Positions 47,668-55,337 of a stretch of DNA of 64,000 nucleotides are shown one piece after another. The stretch covers positions 60,019-124,018 of the forward strand of contig JACPNZ010000007.1 of assembly GCA_016185245.1 (NCBI GenBank), written 5' to 3'. The notes under the pieces are model-generated. The model searched no databases and was not told where the DNA came from. It saw only the letters and a list, made by a program, of their open reading frames with translations. The stretch comes from Hyphomicrobiales bacterium. GTDB taxonomy: Bacteria > Pseudomonadota > Alphaproteobacteria > Rhizobiales > Aestuariivirgaceae. The position numbers and the translations under genes were made by a program. Positions within the stretch are counted from its first letter, which is position 1. The number at the start of each line of letters is the position of its first letter.

Positions 47668-48087
47668 CTATTTCAGCGCCCACCGGAATGTCCTGATGCC
47701 CGCTTCGCCGACACCATCAATCTGCAACTCGACGGCCTTGGGCATGTCTGCGGGCGCCGCAAACTGCAGAATTCCTTGGCGATGGTGACCACCAGGCGGG
47801 TCGCCTTGCCAAGCCATCGGACGGTAACGGCGGCCGACCTCGTCCACCAGCACGGCAGCCTGGGCAATATCCTCGTCCAATGGCTTTGTGTGGGTGTCCA
47901 TGGCAACTTCAAATTTCCAGATCGTCACACCCGGTTCGAGGATCATCGGCGTCACCACCACGCGCACCCCGGCAATATCGCTGCTCTGAGCCGCGAACGC
48001 CGGCGCAGCAGACGCTGGGGCGGGATCCAAGTGGACCAACCCGAAGGCAAGTGCGCCGACGAGAAGCACGGATAATAGCTTTAGCAT
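47668..48087 (-). CDS. Small secreted protein, unknown function
   Basis: This 139-residue protein has a signal peptide (LLSVLLVGALAFGLVHLDPAPASA). The mature part contains GVRVVVTPMILEPGVTIWKF and later GRRYRPMAWQGDPPGGHHRQ, which suggests a small beta-rich domain with potential histidine ligands. It is similar in tone to secreted proteins found beside cytochromes and copper genes, but I do not recognise a family. It overlaps the membrane-protein gene at 48081-48087 by seven bases, so the pair is co-expressed. ATG 48087 is fixed by the signal peptide. Confidence 0.6.
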   Translation of the reverse strand: MLKLLSVLLVGALAFGLVHLDPAPASAAPAFAAQSSDIAGVRVVVTPMILEPGVTIWKFEVAMDTHTKPLDEDIAQAAVLVDEVGRRYRPMAWQGDPPGGHHRQGILQFAAPADMPKAVELQIDGVGEAGIRTFRWALK

Positions 48088-48536
48088 GCAGGGCTCCCTA
48101 AATAGGCCCTTCTGGCCAGCCAGACCTGGCGGCCGACATAGAAGAGTCCCGCGGCGTTGAACGCAAGACCGATCCAGAAGAGCTCGACCTGGTATTGCGC
48201 CACGAGGCTTACCGCCCCTACCGCGCCGAGCACCGGCAACAAATTGACAAGATAGTGCGTGCAGCAGGCAAGCATAGCGGCGGTGGAGGTCGTCCCGGAC
48301 GCGGCGATCACGTGACGAGTGTGATGGTGACTCGCGCTCAGTTGCCTCAAATGGAAATATAACCCCACCTGGGCGCCAAATCCGAGCGCCAGAGTGACCG
48401 TGTAAGGCCAGAACTCGGCGAATTGCGATGTCGTGAAGCTCCAACCCGACACGAGGGTAAGTACGCTAAAGTAAATCGCCAGCAGAGCGGAGAAGGCCGC
48501 CGCGCCGATTGTGAAGGGTCCGATAATGTCGCGCAT
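48081..48536 (-). CDS. Polytopic membrane protein, unknown function
   Basis: This protein of about 151 residues has four hydrophobic segments: IIGPFTIGAAAFSALLAIYFSVLTLV, VTLALGFGAQVGLYFHL, TTSTAAMLACCTHYLVNLLP and LFWIGLAFNAAGLFYVGRQVWL. The HLRQLSASHHHTRHV loop and the ACCTHYL segment carry histidines and cysteines that could bind a metal. Members beside copper genes are often labelled only as membrane proteins. An FNR/FixK-type box lies 82 bp upstream of the ATG at 48536, making this the probable first gene of a low-oxygen-induced minus-strand unit. Confidence 0.6.
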   Translation of the reverse strand: MRDIIGPFTIGAAAFSALLAIYFSVLTLVSGWSFTTSQFAEFWPYTVTLALGFGAQVGLYFHLRQLSASHHHTRHVIAASGTTSTAAMLACCTHYLVNLLPVLGAVGAVSLVAQYQVELFWIGLAFNAAGLFYVGRQVWLARRAYLGSPAC

Positions 48537-48611
48537 TTCAGTTAGCCACTGGAGCCGAGAAATTCCCAACTTTGTTAGGCTTCTCGTAGCACCGAGCCGC
48601 TACAACTCTCC

Positions 48612-48625
48612 TTGATCCGGATCAA
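48612..48625. promoter_or_regulatory. Perfect FNR/FixK-type box (TTGAT-N4-ATCAA)
   Basis: TTGATCCGGATCAA is a perfect 14-bp palindrome matching the FNR/FixK consensus exactly. It lies in the 250-bp gap upstream of the minus-strand gene starting at 48536. The centre-to-start distance of about 82 bp allows a normal activator position. It should place the membrane protein, secreted protein, cytochrome and possibly the YHS-DUF5676-FtsH genes under oxygen control. Confidence 0.8.
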
Positions 48626-48785
48626 TTGTCGCAGAAGTGGTCAACGCTATACGGCTCACATATCTCACTGGCACTCTCAAGTTCGAGGCGCGTCTACATA
48701 GTGGGGTTCCGCGCATGAGCAATTGGGCTCAGTCGCTGTATGATGGCCTTGTTTTTCAACCGCCCGATGGAGCCTCACCGGTCTA

Positions 48786-49487
48786 TCATGGACCAGCGCC
48801 AACCGGACGCTTCAGGAACCAAATCTGATAGAGGGAAATCAGGATCTGGGCCGACAGCGCCAAGCCCAGAAGCGCTCCACTGGTCACGACCGTATACGCA
48901 TAGAAGGGATCCCATTTGGTCAGGAACCATGCCAATATGTCCGCGAACATGGCGGCAAACGGAGTTACAATTAGCGTGTATTTGAGCCAGGGCCGGATCG
49001 CGGACAAACTGAAGATCATGCCGATCCCAAAAAGAACCAAGCCAATCCCGAACAAATGGATATGGGACACTCTCATCAGGGTGTGCAAGGACTCGCCGGT
49101 GTCGACCTCCGCAACCTGACGAATGCCGGCATAGGTGGAAAGGTCCGGAATTTTTAGCCCCGATGCCGGGCTATGGCAGGCCAAGCATGTCTTCTCAAGG
49201 ATGGGGCGGACAACCGATGTGTATTCCTTTTCAGGCGCCCCAGACTTGAGCCAGGACACCACGTGATGGCGGTCCCCCAGCTCGATATAGTTGGCCATCG
49301 GACCTCGTAACGCCGCTTCTAGGCGCGTTCCGGAGCGGTTTCCGTAATAGGTGTCGACGATATCCTCGATTGACAGCCCCGGCTTGCCATCGTGCCATTC
49401 GTGAGTTGTGTATAGATAAACCATTGCCATGAGGTAGCCGATCCCCATGATGAACAGGAAGGCGGTATATATCAACTTCTCGCTCAT
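48786..49487 (-). CDS. Membrane-bound monohaem cytochrome c-like protein
   Basis: This 233-residue protein begins with one helix (IYTAFLFIMGIGYLMAMVYLY). A periplasmic part follows with a single haem c site (EKTCLACHSPASGLKIPDL), then four helices (IHLFGIGLVLFGIGMIFSLSA onward). The VSHIHLFGIGLV segment has a histidine pair that could bind a haem b in the membrane. It may link the quinone pool or a redox partner to periplasmic cytochromes. No family name is evident to me. ATG 49487 (MSEKLIYTAF) was preferred to 49511 because the helix then begins at the usual distance. Confidence 0.65.
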   Translation of the reverse strand: MSEKLIYTAFLFIMGIGYLMAMVYLYTTHEWHDGKPGLSIEDIVDTYYGNRSGTRLEAALRGPMANYIELGDRHHVVSWLKSGAPEKEYTSVVRPILEKTCLACHSPASGLKIPDLSTYAGIRQVAEVDTGESLHTLMRVSHIHLFGIGLVLFGIGMIFSLSAIRPWLKYTLIVTPFAAMFADILAWFLTKWDPFYAYTVVTSGALLGLALSAQILISLYQIWFLKRPVGAGP

Positions 49488-49613
49488 GGAGCAGTCATAG
49501 AATCGGCGCATACAAATCTCCCCACAGTCGCCTTCGTCGTATTGTCAATCTATCCGGTCGAGGATTGACTTACCTGGATGCAACACAGCCCCATTTATCG
49601 CGCAAATTTCGCC

Positions 49614-50087
49614 TCAATGATGCGTATATTCGAACTCGGTTTCTATCGTCTCCGGGGAACCCGGCCTTCGAACTTCCACTTTAATACGATAGATCGTCTT
49701 ACTAGGCATCTCGAAATAATTTCCATATGTCAAGGCTCCGGCGATGGTGAACGGCTCGAGAGTTTTGGTCTCGCCGGAAAGGCCGATCTCCGAGACAGTC
49801 GCCTTGACCTCGGCGTCCGTGATGCGGTCCAAGGTTTTGGCCACAAACACGGCAACCATGACATGGTGGAAGTGCTTTCCGGAAGGAACGCCTCCATGCA
49901 TGGCCCCCTCGGGATGCTCCTTTGGGTGCCCCCGAACCATTTCCGCGGGGATTACCGCGTAATAGAGTGCTATCCCATCAACGATTTTATATCCTGCGGG
50001 TTCGTTTGCATAAGCCGAGCCGACAATCATAACCAAGATCGCCGCCTGTATGAGACTCGCTAGACTTCTCAATAACTTACGTTTCAT
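49614..50087 (-). CDS. Periplasmic His-rich protein, unknown function
   Basis: This secreted protein has about 157 residues and a signal peptide (LIQAAILVMIVGSAYA). The mature sequence has ALYYAVIPAEMVRGHPKEHP, then GAMHGGVPSGKHFHHVMVAV, and ends EFEYTHH. Histidines and methionines are well spaced for metal ligation, reminiscent in style of periplasmic iron- or copper-binding proteins, but no established family is recognised. It lies between the membrane cytochrome and the second cytochrome c on the same strand. A weak match to a cation-diffusion-facilitator C-terminus (TDLHVWRI) sits just upstream of its start. Confidence 0.55.
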   Translation of the reverse strand: MKRKLLRSLASLIQAAILVMIVGSAYANEPAGYKIVDGIALYYAVIPAEMVRGHPKEHPEGAMHGGVPSGKHFHHVMVAVFVAKTLDRITDAEVKATVSEIGLSGETKTLEPFTIAGALTYGNYFEMPSKTIYRIKVEVRRPGSPETIETEFEYTHH

Positions 50088-50364
50088 TGAACTTCTCCCG
50101 GATACGCCATACATGCAGATCGGTTAAGGTGGTGGGCATTGCTCCGGGCGGCCCTGGCACGAAGCGGGATGTCATGGCCGTTCGGATACGCCCTGCATCA
50201 CTCTTCATGAACAGACAGCCAAGCGCGGCTTCGGCTTGAATGCTTCGGGAAAACAGTTCTACGCGCGCGCTGCATCGGCCTACCCAATCACGGAGAATCG
50301 CATGGCATTTCAGCGGTTCGTCCGGCATGGCAGCAAGACCCCAAGTGACTCGTCCCTGTTCCTT

Positions 50365-50847
50365 TCATTCCTTCATAAGCTGCTTAATTTCCGGAGGGAT
50401 ATTGTCCTCGGAGAATTTGCGTTGTTCGTCGGCGCTGTGGACGAACGCAATGATGTCGGCGAGTTCCTGACCGGTCAATTGAGTCTGCTCACCCAGCTCC
50501 TTGCGCTGCAAGGGGGCCATGATCATGGCGCTTCGCCACATCCCGGCGGCGAAATCGAAGGGGTTCATTTGTTTCGGCATTGTCGCAGCATCCAGGGGCC
50601 TTGCGTCCTTGCCGCCGATACCGTTAACCGCATGACAGACCACGCAACCCTTGCTGGCAAACAGGATCCGGCCGTTCGCGGCGTTCATGGCTGGTATGAC
50701 GATCTCAGACCCTGCCGCGCCGCCACCCGCCGTTGTTTCCTGGCTACTCGCGAGGGGGATAGGGGTGGGGATGAGTAAGAACCCAACGCTGGCCGCCATC
50801 ACTGGCACCAGAACGATGTTCAAGAGACGATGGCCCATCAGTTTCAT
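50365..50847 (-). CDS. Class I c-type cytochrome (paralogue 2)
   Basis: This 160-residue secreted monohaem cytochrome is closely related to the 47044 product. The signal peptide is LNIVLVPVMAASVGFLLIP. The haem site reads ASKGCVVCHAVNGIGG, with the likely methionine ligand in KQMNPFDFAAGMWRSAMIM. The C-terminal ELADIIAFVHSADEQRKFS block matches its paralogue. It lacks the Gln/Met-rich tail of copy 1. The gene faces the thiolase across an FNR/FixK-box intergenic region and may share oxygen control. Confidence 0.85.
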   Translation of the reverse strand: MKLMGHRLLNIVLVPVMAASVGFLLIPTPIPLASSQETTAGGGAAGSEIVIPAMNAANGRILFASKGCVVCHAVNGIGGKDARPLDAATMPKQMNPFDFAAGMWRSAMIMAPLQRKELGEQTQLTGQELADIIAFVHSADEQRKFSEDNIPPEIKQLMKE

Positions 50848-51021
50848 CTTTCTGCTCCATGGTCAAAGAAGCTTAGTCAAGTCTGCGCCGAGGTCCGTTT
50901 CTAAAGCGCGAAGCATACCCCATTTAGCGATGCAAGCCAACAACCTACCGGATCGGCTCAATACGATTTGCGCCAATCTAAACTATCCGTATCAATATCG
51001 TTCAATTGATGTTCCAAAGCA

Positions 51022-51035
51022 TTGCGCTAGATCAA
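51022..51035. promoter_or_regulatory. FNR/FixK-type box upstream of thiolase
   Basis: TTGCGCTAGATCAA has a perfect ATCAA right half and a TTGCG left half, a common variant in FixK/FnrL/Dnr-type sites. Its centre lies about 78 bp before the GTG start of the thiolase and between divergent genes. Together with the boxes at 48612 and 30854 it suggests common oxygen regulation of the PHB and redox genes. Confidence 0.6.
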
Positions 51036-51106
51036 TTCAATAACCATTGAAGGCTCCCAGCAGGGGGCCCACATAGATAACATAGATACGGATGGAGTGA
51101 TCTGAC

Positions 51107-52291
51107 GTGGATAGGAATGTCGTTCTCTGCGCCGCGGTCCGCACCGCGATCGGTGCCTATGGCGGTGCTCTTAAGGATATCCCGGCGACCGATCTTGGGG
51201 CGGCGGCGCTTCGTGCCTCCATGGAGCGCGCCAAACTAAAGGGTTCCGATGTCGCTACCGTGGTCATGGGCCAGGTCGTGCAGGCGGGGGCGAAGATGAA
51301 CCCGGCACGTCAGGCGGCGATCAAGGCCGGACTCCCGGTCGATGTGCCGGCGATGGCGGTCAACCGGGTTTGCGGCTCGGGCGCCCAGGCGGTCGCCACC
51401 GCGGCGCAGGAAGTGATGCTCGGCTTCGTCGACTGCGCGGTCGCCGGCGGCATGGAGAATATGGACCAGTCGCCATACCTGATGAGCGGCGGCCGCTGGG
51501 GCTACCGCATGGGCGATGCACCGATCTACGATAGCATGTTGCGCGACGGGCTCAACGATGCGTTCAGCGACCAGCACTCGGGCTGGGTGACCGAGGATTT
51601 GGTCAAGAAGTTCCAGCTAACCCGCGAGACTCAGGACCGCTGGGCCCATCGGTCACAGATACGGTTCAGTCAGGCCCAGGCGGCCGGCAAGTTCGATGCC
51701 GAGATCGCGCCGTTCGAAGTGCCGGGCCGCAAGGGCCCGTCGGTATTTGCCAAGGACGAACACAACCGGCCGGACACCACGATCGAGTCGCTGGCCAAGT
51801 TGAAGCCGGCGTTCCGCAAGGATGGAACGATCACCGCAGGCAACGCGCCCGGACTCAATTCCGGGGCCGCGGCCATGATCGTCGCCGAGGCGGGCTGGGC
51901 GGAGAAACACAATCTGGAGCCGATGGCGCGTCTTGCCGCCTATGGCGTCGGCGCCGTCGAGCCGGGTCTGTTCGGCCTCGGGCCGGTGCCGGCGGTGCGC
52001 CAGGCCCTGGACCGGGCGGGATGGAAGCTCGGCGACATCGAGCGGGCGGAGGTCAATGAAGCCTTCGCCGCGGTCGTCCTGGCGATCATGCAGGAGCTCG
52101 GCCTGCCGGAGGACATCGTCAATGTCGAAGGCGGCGCCATTGCTCATGGCCACCCGATCGGCGCGACGGGGGCGGTCCTGACTACGCGGCTCCTGCATGC
52201 AATGCGGCGCGACGGTGTCCGTCGCGGCCTGGTCACCCTCTGCATCGGCGGCGGTCAGGGCGTGGCGCTGGCCCTTGAAGCAGTGCGCTGA
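51107..52291 (+). CDS. Acetyl-CoA acetyltransferase (thiolase)
   Basis: This 394-residue biosynthetic-type thiolase condenses two acetyl-CoA to acetoacetyl-CoA, the entry step to polyhydroxybutyrate. The nucleophile Cys89 is in VNRVCGSGAQ. The C-terminal active-site blocks NEAFAA, GGAIAHGHPIGATGAV and LCIGGGQGVAL supply the His and second Cys. The GTG start at 51107 follows GGAGTG at a good distance. It heads the PHB/acyl-phosphate cluster, and an FNR-type box lies upstream. A PhaB reductase is not present in the window. Confidence 0.93.
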   Translation: MDRNVVLCAAVRTAIGAYGGALKDIPATDLGAAALRASMERAKLKGSDVATVVMGQVVQAGAKMNPARQAAIKAGLPVDVPAMAVNRVCGSGAQAVATAAQEVMLGFVDCAVAGGMENMDQSPYLMSGGRWGYRMGDAPIYDSMLRDGLNDAFSDQHSGWVTEDLVKKFQLTRETQDRWAHRSQIRFSQAQAAGKFDAEIAPFEVPGRKGPSVFAKDEHNRPDTTIESLAKLKPAFRKDGTITAGNAPGLNSGAAAMIVAEAGWAEKHNLEPMARLAAYGVGAVEPGLFGLGPVPAVRQALDRAGWKLGDIERAEVNEAFAAVVLAIMQELGLPEDIVNVEGGAIAHGHPIGATGAVLTTRLLHAMRRDGVRRGLVTLCIGGGQGVALALEAVR

Positions 52292-52367
52292 AGGAACTCC
52301 GGGCGGCGAATGCAAAATGCGTAAACCAACTGCTACTTCACGGATGAACGGCATCCCGACTTGACTG

Positions 52368-54266
52368 ATGGAGGCTAACTTGGCACACGGAAGATCACAT
52401 GCACGCCGGATGGATATGGGGCCGCGGATGGCGACCGTGCGGCCTCCGGCAAGTCCGGCCGCCGGCATCGCCGCCACCCCGCCGCCAATTCCCGCTCCCG
52501 ATCGGGCGACGGTGGTAGCGGCGGCGGCCGGCCCGCAGGCCAGCGCTGGACTGGAATCGCCACTCGATTTTTTCCGTTATCAACGCGACGTCGTCGAACG
52601 GACGATCCTGTTCTGGGACACGCTGCGGCAGCGGGCCAACAACATGCTCGAGCATGAGCGCGCCGGGCTGCCGCCACTTCTCGACTTCAAGTACGAAACG
52701 GTACTCGATGCGCGCCGCTTCGCGCACCCGGCCAATTACGCGTTGCTGCGCATCATCGAAATCGGCGAGGACTGCTGGGACGATTGCGTCGATCCGGAAA
52801 AGCCGCCGGTCATCGTCATCGATCCGCGCGCCGGCCACGGTCCTGGCATCGGCGGCTTCAAGCACGATTCCGAGGTCGGCATGGCGATGCACGAAGGCCA
52901 TCCGATCTACTTCGTGATTTTCTTTCCCGAACCCGTGCCGGGGCAGACCCTGGCCGATGTGCACCACGCACTCCGGCGGTTCGTCGAGGAGGTGGCCAAG
53001 CGGCATCCCGGCAAGCCGCCGGTGCTCTATGGAAACTGCCAGGCCGGCTGGGCGATGACGTTGCTCTCCGCCGACTGCGAAGGCCTGGTGGGGCCTGTCG
53101 TGCTCAACGGTTCGCCGCTGTCATATTGGGCGGGCGAGTCGGGCGCCAACCCGATGCGCATAGCGGGCGGCCTCCTCGGCGGCGCCTGGCTGACGCATCT
53201 GATCGCCGATCTCGGTGATGGCCGCTTCGACGGCGCCTGGCTGGCGCAGAATTTCGAGAACCTCAAGCCGGAGAAAGCCATCTGGGAAAAATACGCCAAT
53301 CTGTTCGCCGATATCGACACCGAGCGCGAACGCTTCCTCGACTTTGAACGCTGGTGGAATGGCTTCTACTTCCTCGGCCGCGAGGAAATCCTCGCCATCG
53401 TCGAAAACCTGTTCATCGGCAACAAACTCGAGCAGGGCGAGTTGCGCCTCGCCGAGGACTGCACCATCGACTTGCGCCGCATCAAGAACCCGCTCGTCGT
53501 CTTCGCCTCCTATGGCGACAACATCACGCCGCCGCACCAGGCACTCGCCTGGATTCCGGCCGTCTATAAAAGCACCGGGGCTCTGAAGCAGGCCGGCCAG
53601 CGTATCGTCTATCTGACCAATCCGCATGTCGGGCATCTCGGCATCTTCGTGTCGGCCAGCGTCGCCCGCCTGGAACATCGGGCGATCCTGGAAAGCCTCG
53701 ACGAAATCGCGGCCCTGCCGCCGGGCCTCTACGAAATGAAGATCGACAATCCGACCGGCGATCCGGATTGCCACAAGCCGCAATTCTCGGTGCGCTTCGA
53801 ACCGCGCCGCGTCGAGGATCTGCGGTTCGACTACCCACGCCAGGCCTTCGAGCGGGTCGAGCGCGCCTCCGAGTTGAACGAGTCGGTCTACCGTAGCTTG
53901 GTGAGCCCGTGGATCAGGCTGGCCGCCAACCCATGGACTGCCGAAGCGTTCAAATGGCTGCATCCGATGCGGACCAGCCGCTATCTGTTTGCCGACGCGT
54001 TCAATCCGTGGATGCGCGGCGTCTCGGCACTGGCCGGCTGGATCGCGCCGAACCGCAAGCCGTTTGCGGCGGATCATCCACTGATGAAGCGGGAGCGTGC
54101 CTGGATCGAAAGCGTGACGAATGCAATTCAAGAAGCGCGCGAGCGCCGTGACGCCAGCTATGAACAGGCCTTCACGCTGCTCTACGAGCGGCCGGACAAT
54201 CTCGTGTCGCAAGTGCCGCCGGCAACGGGTGCGGCGGACGGCGCAACCCCAGAAGGGAGAATGTAG
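52368..54266 (+). CDS. DUF3141-domain protein (alpha/beta-hydrolase-like, PHA-linked)
   Basis: This is a 632-residue protein of the DUF3141 family. The N-terminal residues 1-60 are Pro/Ala-rich and disordered, followed by FFRYQRDVVERTILFWDTLR, which resembles the phasin/PhaC N-terminal region. The hydrolase part has IVIDPRAGHGPGIGGFKHDS and a PVLYGNCQAGWAM nucleophile-elbow-like segment, where the cysteine would sit at the PhaC nucleophile position. Relatives are found beside PHA synthase, phosphotransacylase and acetate kinase genes. The start may be ATG 52368 or TTG 52380; the latter has GGAGG at the better spacing. Its enzymatic role is not established. Confidence 0.8.
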   Translation: MEANLAHGRSHARRMDMGPRMATVRPPASPAAGIAATPPPIPAPDRATVVAAAAGPQASAGLESPLDFFRYQRDVVERTILFWDTLRQRANNMLEHERAGLPPLLDFKYETVLDARRFAHPANYALLRIIEIGEDCWDDCVDPEKPPVIVIDPRAGHGPGIGGFKHDSEVGMAMHEGHPIYFVIFFPEPVPGQTLADVHHALRRFVEEVAKRHPGKPPVLYGNCQAGWAMTLLSADCEGLVGPVVLNGSPLSYWAGESGANPMRIAGGLLGGAWLTHLIADLGDGRFDGAWLAQNFENLKPEKAIWEKYANLFADIDTERERFLDFERWWNGFYFLGREEILAIVENLFIGNKLEQGELRLAEDCTIDLRRIKNPLVVFASYGDNITPPHQALAWIPAVYKSTGALKQAGQRIVYLTNPHVGHLGIFVSASVARLEHRAILESLDEIAALPPGLYEMKIDNPTGDPDCHKPQFSVRFEPRRVEDLRFDYPRQAFERVERASELNESVYRSLVSPWIRLAANPWTAEAFKWLHPMRTSRYLFADAFNPWMRGVSALAGWIAPNRKPFAADHPLMKRERAWIESVTNAIQEARERRDASYEQAFTLLYERPDNLVSQVPPATGAADGATPEGRM

Positions 54267-54268
54267 CC

Positions 54269-54682
54269 ATGGAAACGATATCGCAAAACTGGTTTTTGAT
54301 CGTGCTTGCCCTGGGTGTGCTGGCTTATTTCATGTTCCGCGCTGGCCGGGGCGGTTTTAGCCACGGCGGCGGCCATGGCGGCCTTGGCCTTGGCGGCTTC
54401 GGTCTCGGCGGTCACGGCCATGGTGGCTACGGCGGCCACGGCGGCGGAGACCGGAGCTCGAATACCACGGCGCAGCTGCCTGCAGCGGTGATCGATGCCG
54501 TGGATGGTTCGGCGGTGCGCGCTGCCGATGCCTTGACCTCTGTCTACAAGGGGCAGGTCTATTACTTCGCTTCCAAGGAGAACCGTGATCGCTTCGAGGC
54601 GTCGCCGCAGGAATTCGCGGCCAAGGCGGCCGGTCCCGACGCCACATCCCGGCCGTCGCATGGCTGCGGACACGGCTGCTAG
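54269..54682 (+). CDS. Membrane-anchored Gly/His-rich protein with a cysteine-less YHS-like domain
   Basis: This 137-residue protein has one N-terminal helix (NWFLIVLALGVLAYFMF) and a long Gly/His repeat (GGGHGGLGLGG, GGHGHGGYGGHGGG). A YHS-like domain follows, in which DAVDGSAV takes the place of the DPVCGM motif and GQVYYFASKENRDRFEASPQ replaces the CSxNC block. It therefore keeps the fold pattern but has lost the metal-binding cysteines, except for the C-terminal HGCGHGC. It starts 2 bp after the DUF3141 stop. It may tether or sense metals through the histidines, or be a structural YHS relic. Confidence 0.7.
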   Translation: METISQNWFLIVLALGVLAYFMFRAGRGGFSHGGGHGGLGLGGFGLGGHGHGGYGGHGGGDRSSNTTAQLPAAVIDAVDGSAVRAADALTSVYKGQVYYFASKENRDRFEASPQEFAAKAAGPDATSRPSHGCGHGC

Positions 54683-54749
54683 CCAGGTCTTGCTGGTTCG
54701 CCGGGATACTAGGAATAAATACGTAGGGTGACGCGAAAGTAGGTGTGCA

Positions 54750-55259
54750 ATGACAATCTTCACAAACCGCAACGAGCGCTCAATCGTCGCGACAGGGGCA
54801 CTTGCGGGACTAGCGGGCGGCCTCGCCGAGGTCGCCTGGATCTGGGTCTACGGCAAGCTCGGCTACATCGACGCGGGTTCGGTCGCGCGCGGCGTAAGCG
54901 AGGCGCTGGGGGTTGAAACCGTTGCCGACCCCATTTTGTTCGGGATCGGTGTTCACATGGCGCTCGCCGTTGCTCTGGGGATAGCATTGGCCCACGCGAT
55001 CCAGCCGCTACTGGCGCGGGCGGGAACGGGCCATCTCCTGGTCTATGCCAGTGTCATCTCGGCACTCGCAGTGGTCTGGGCGGTCAATTTCCTGATCGTC
55101 CTGCCGATACTCAGCCCGGGGTTCATCGGCCTTGTACCCTATGCTGCCGGCTTTCTGTCGAAGATCCTGTTCGGCGTCGCCGCTGCCGCGGTGCTGGGTT
55201 CGCAACCCGCGGAGATGCGATATGCGCGTGCGAGGCGGGACCGGCACGATGTCGGGTGA
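54750..55259 (+). CDS. Four-span membrane protein, unknown function
   Basis: This is a 169-residue protein with hydrophobic segments IVATGALAGLAGGLAEVAWIWV, VHMALAVALGIALAHAI, LLVYASVISALAVVWAVNFLIV and LVPYAAGFLSKILFGVAAAAVLG. No catalytic motif is visible. It lies between the YHS-like protein and the phosphotransacylase in the PHB cluster. Membrane proteins of this size recur in such clusters, but I cannot assign a family or reaction. Confidence 0.6.
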   Translation: MTIFTNRNERSIVATGALAGLAGGLAEVAWIWVYGKLGYIDAGSVARGVSEALGVETVADPILFGIGVHMALAVALGIALAHAIQPLLARAGTGHLLVYASVISALAVVWAVNFLIVLPILSPGFIGLVPYAAGFLSKILFGVAAAAVLGSQPAEMRYARARRDRHDVG

Positions 55260-55337
55260 ATCGGATTCCACTGTGCCGGCAAAGCGCAGGCCCAAGGCGA
55301 TTTCGACTTCGTGCGTCGGGCCGGAGGAGTTTAGTCC

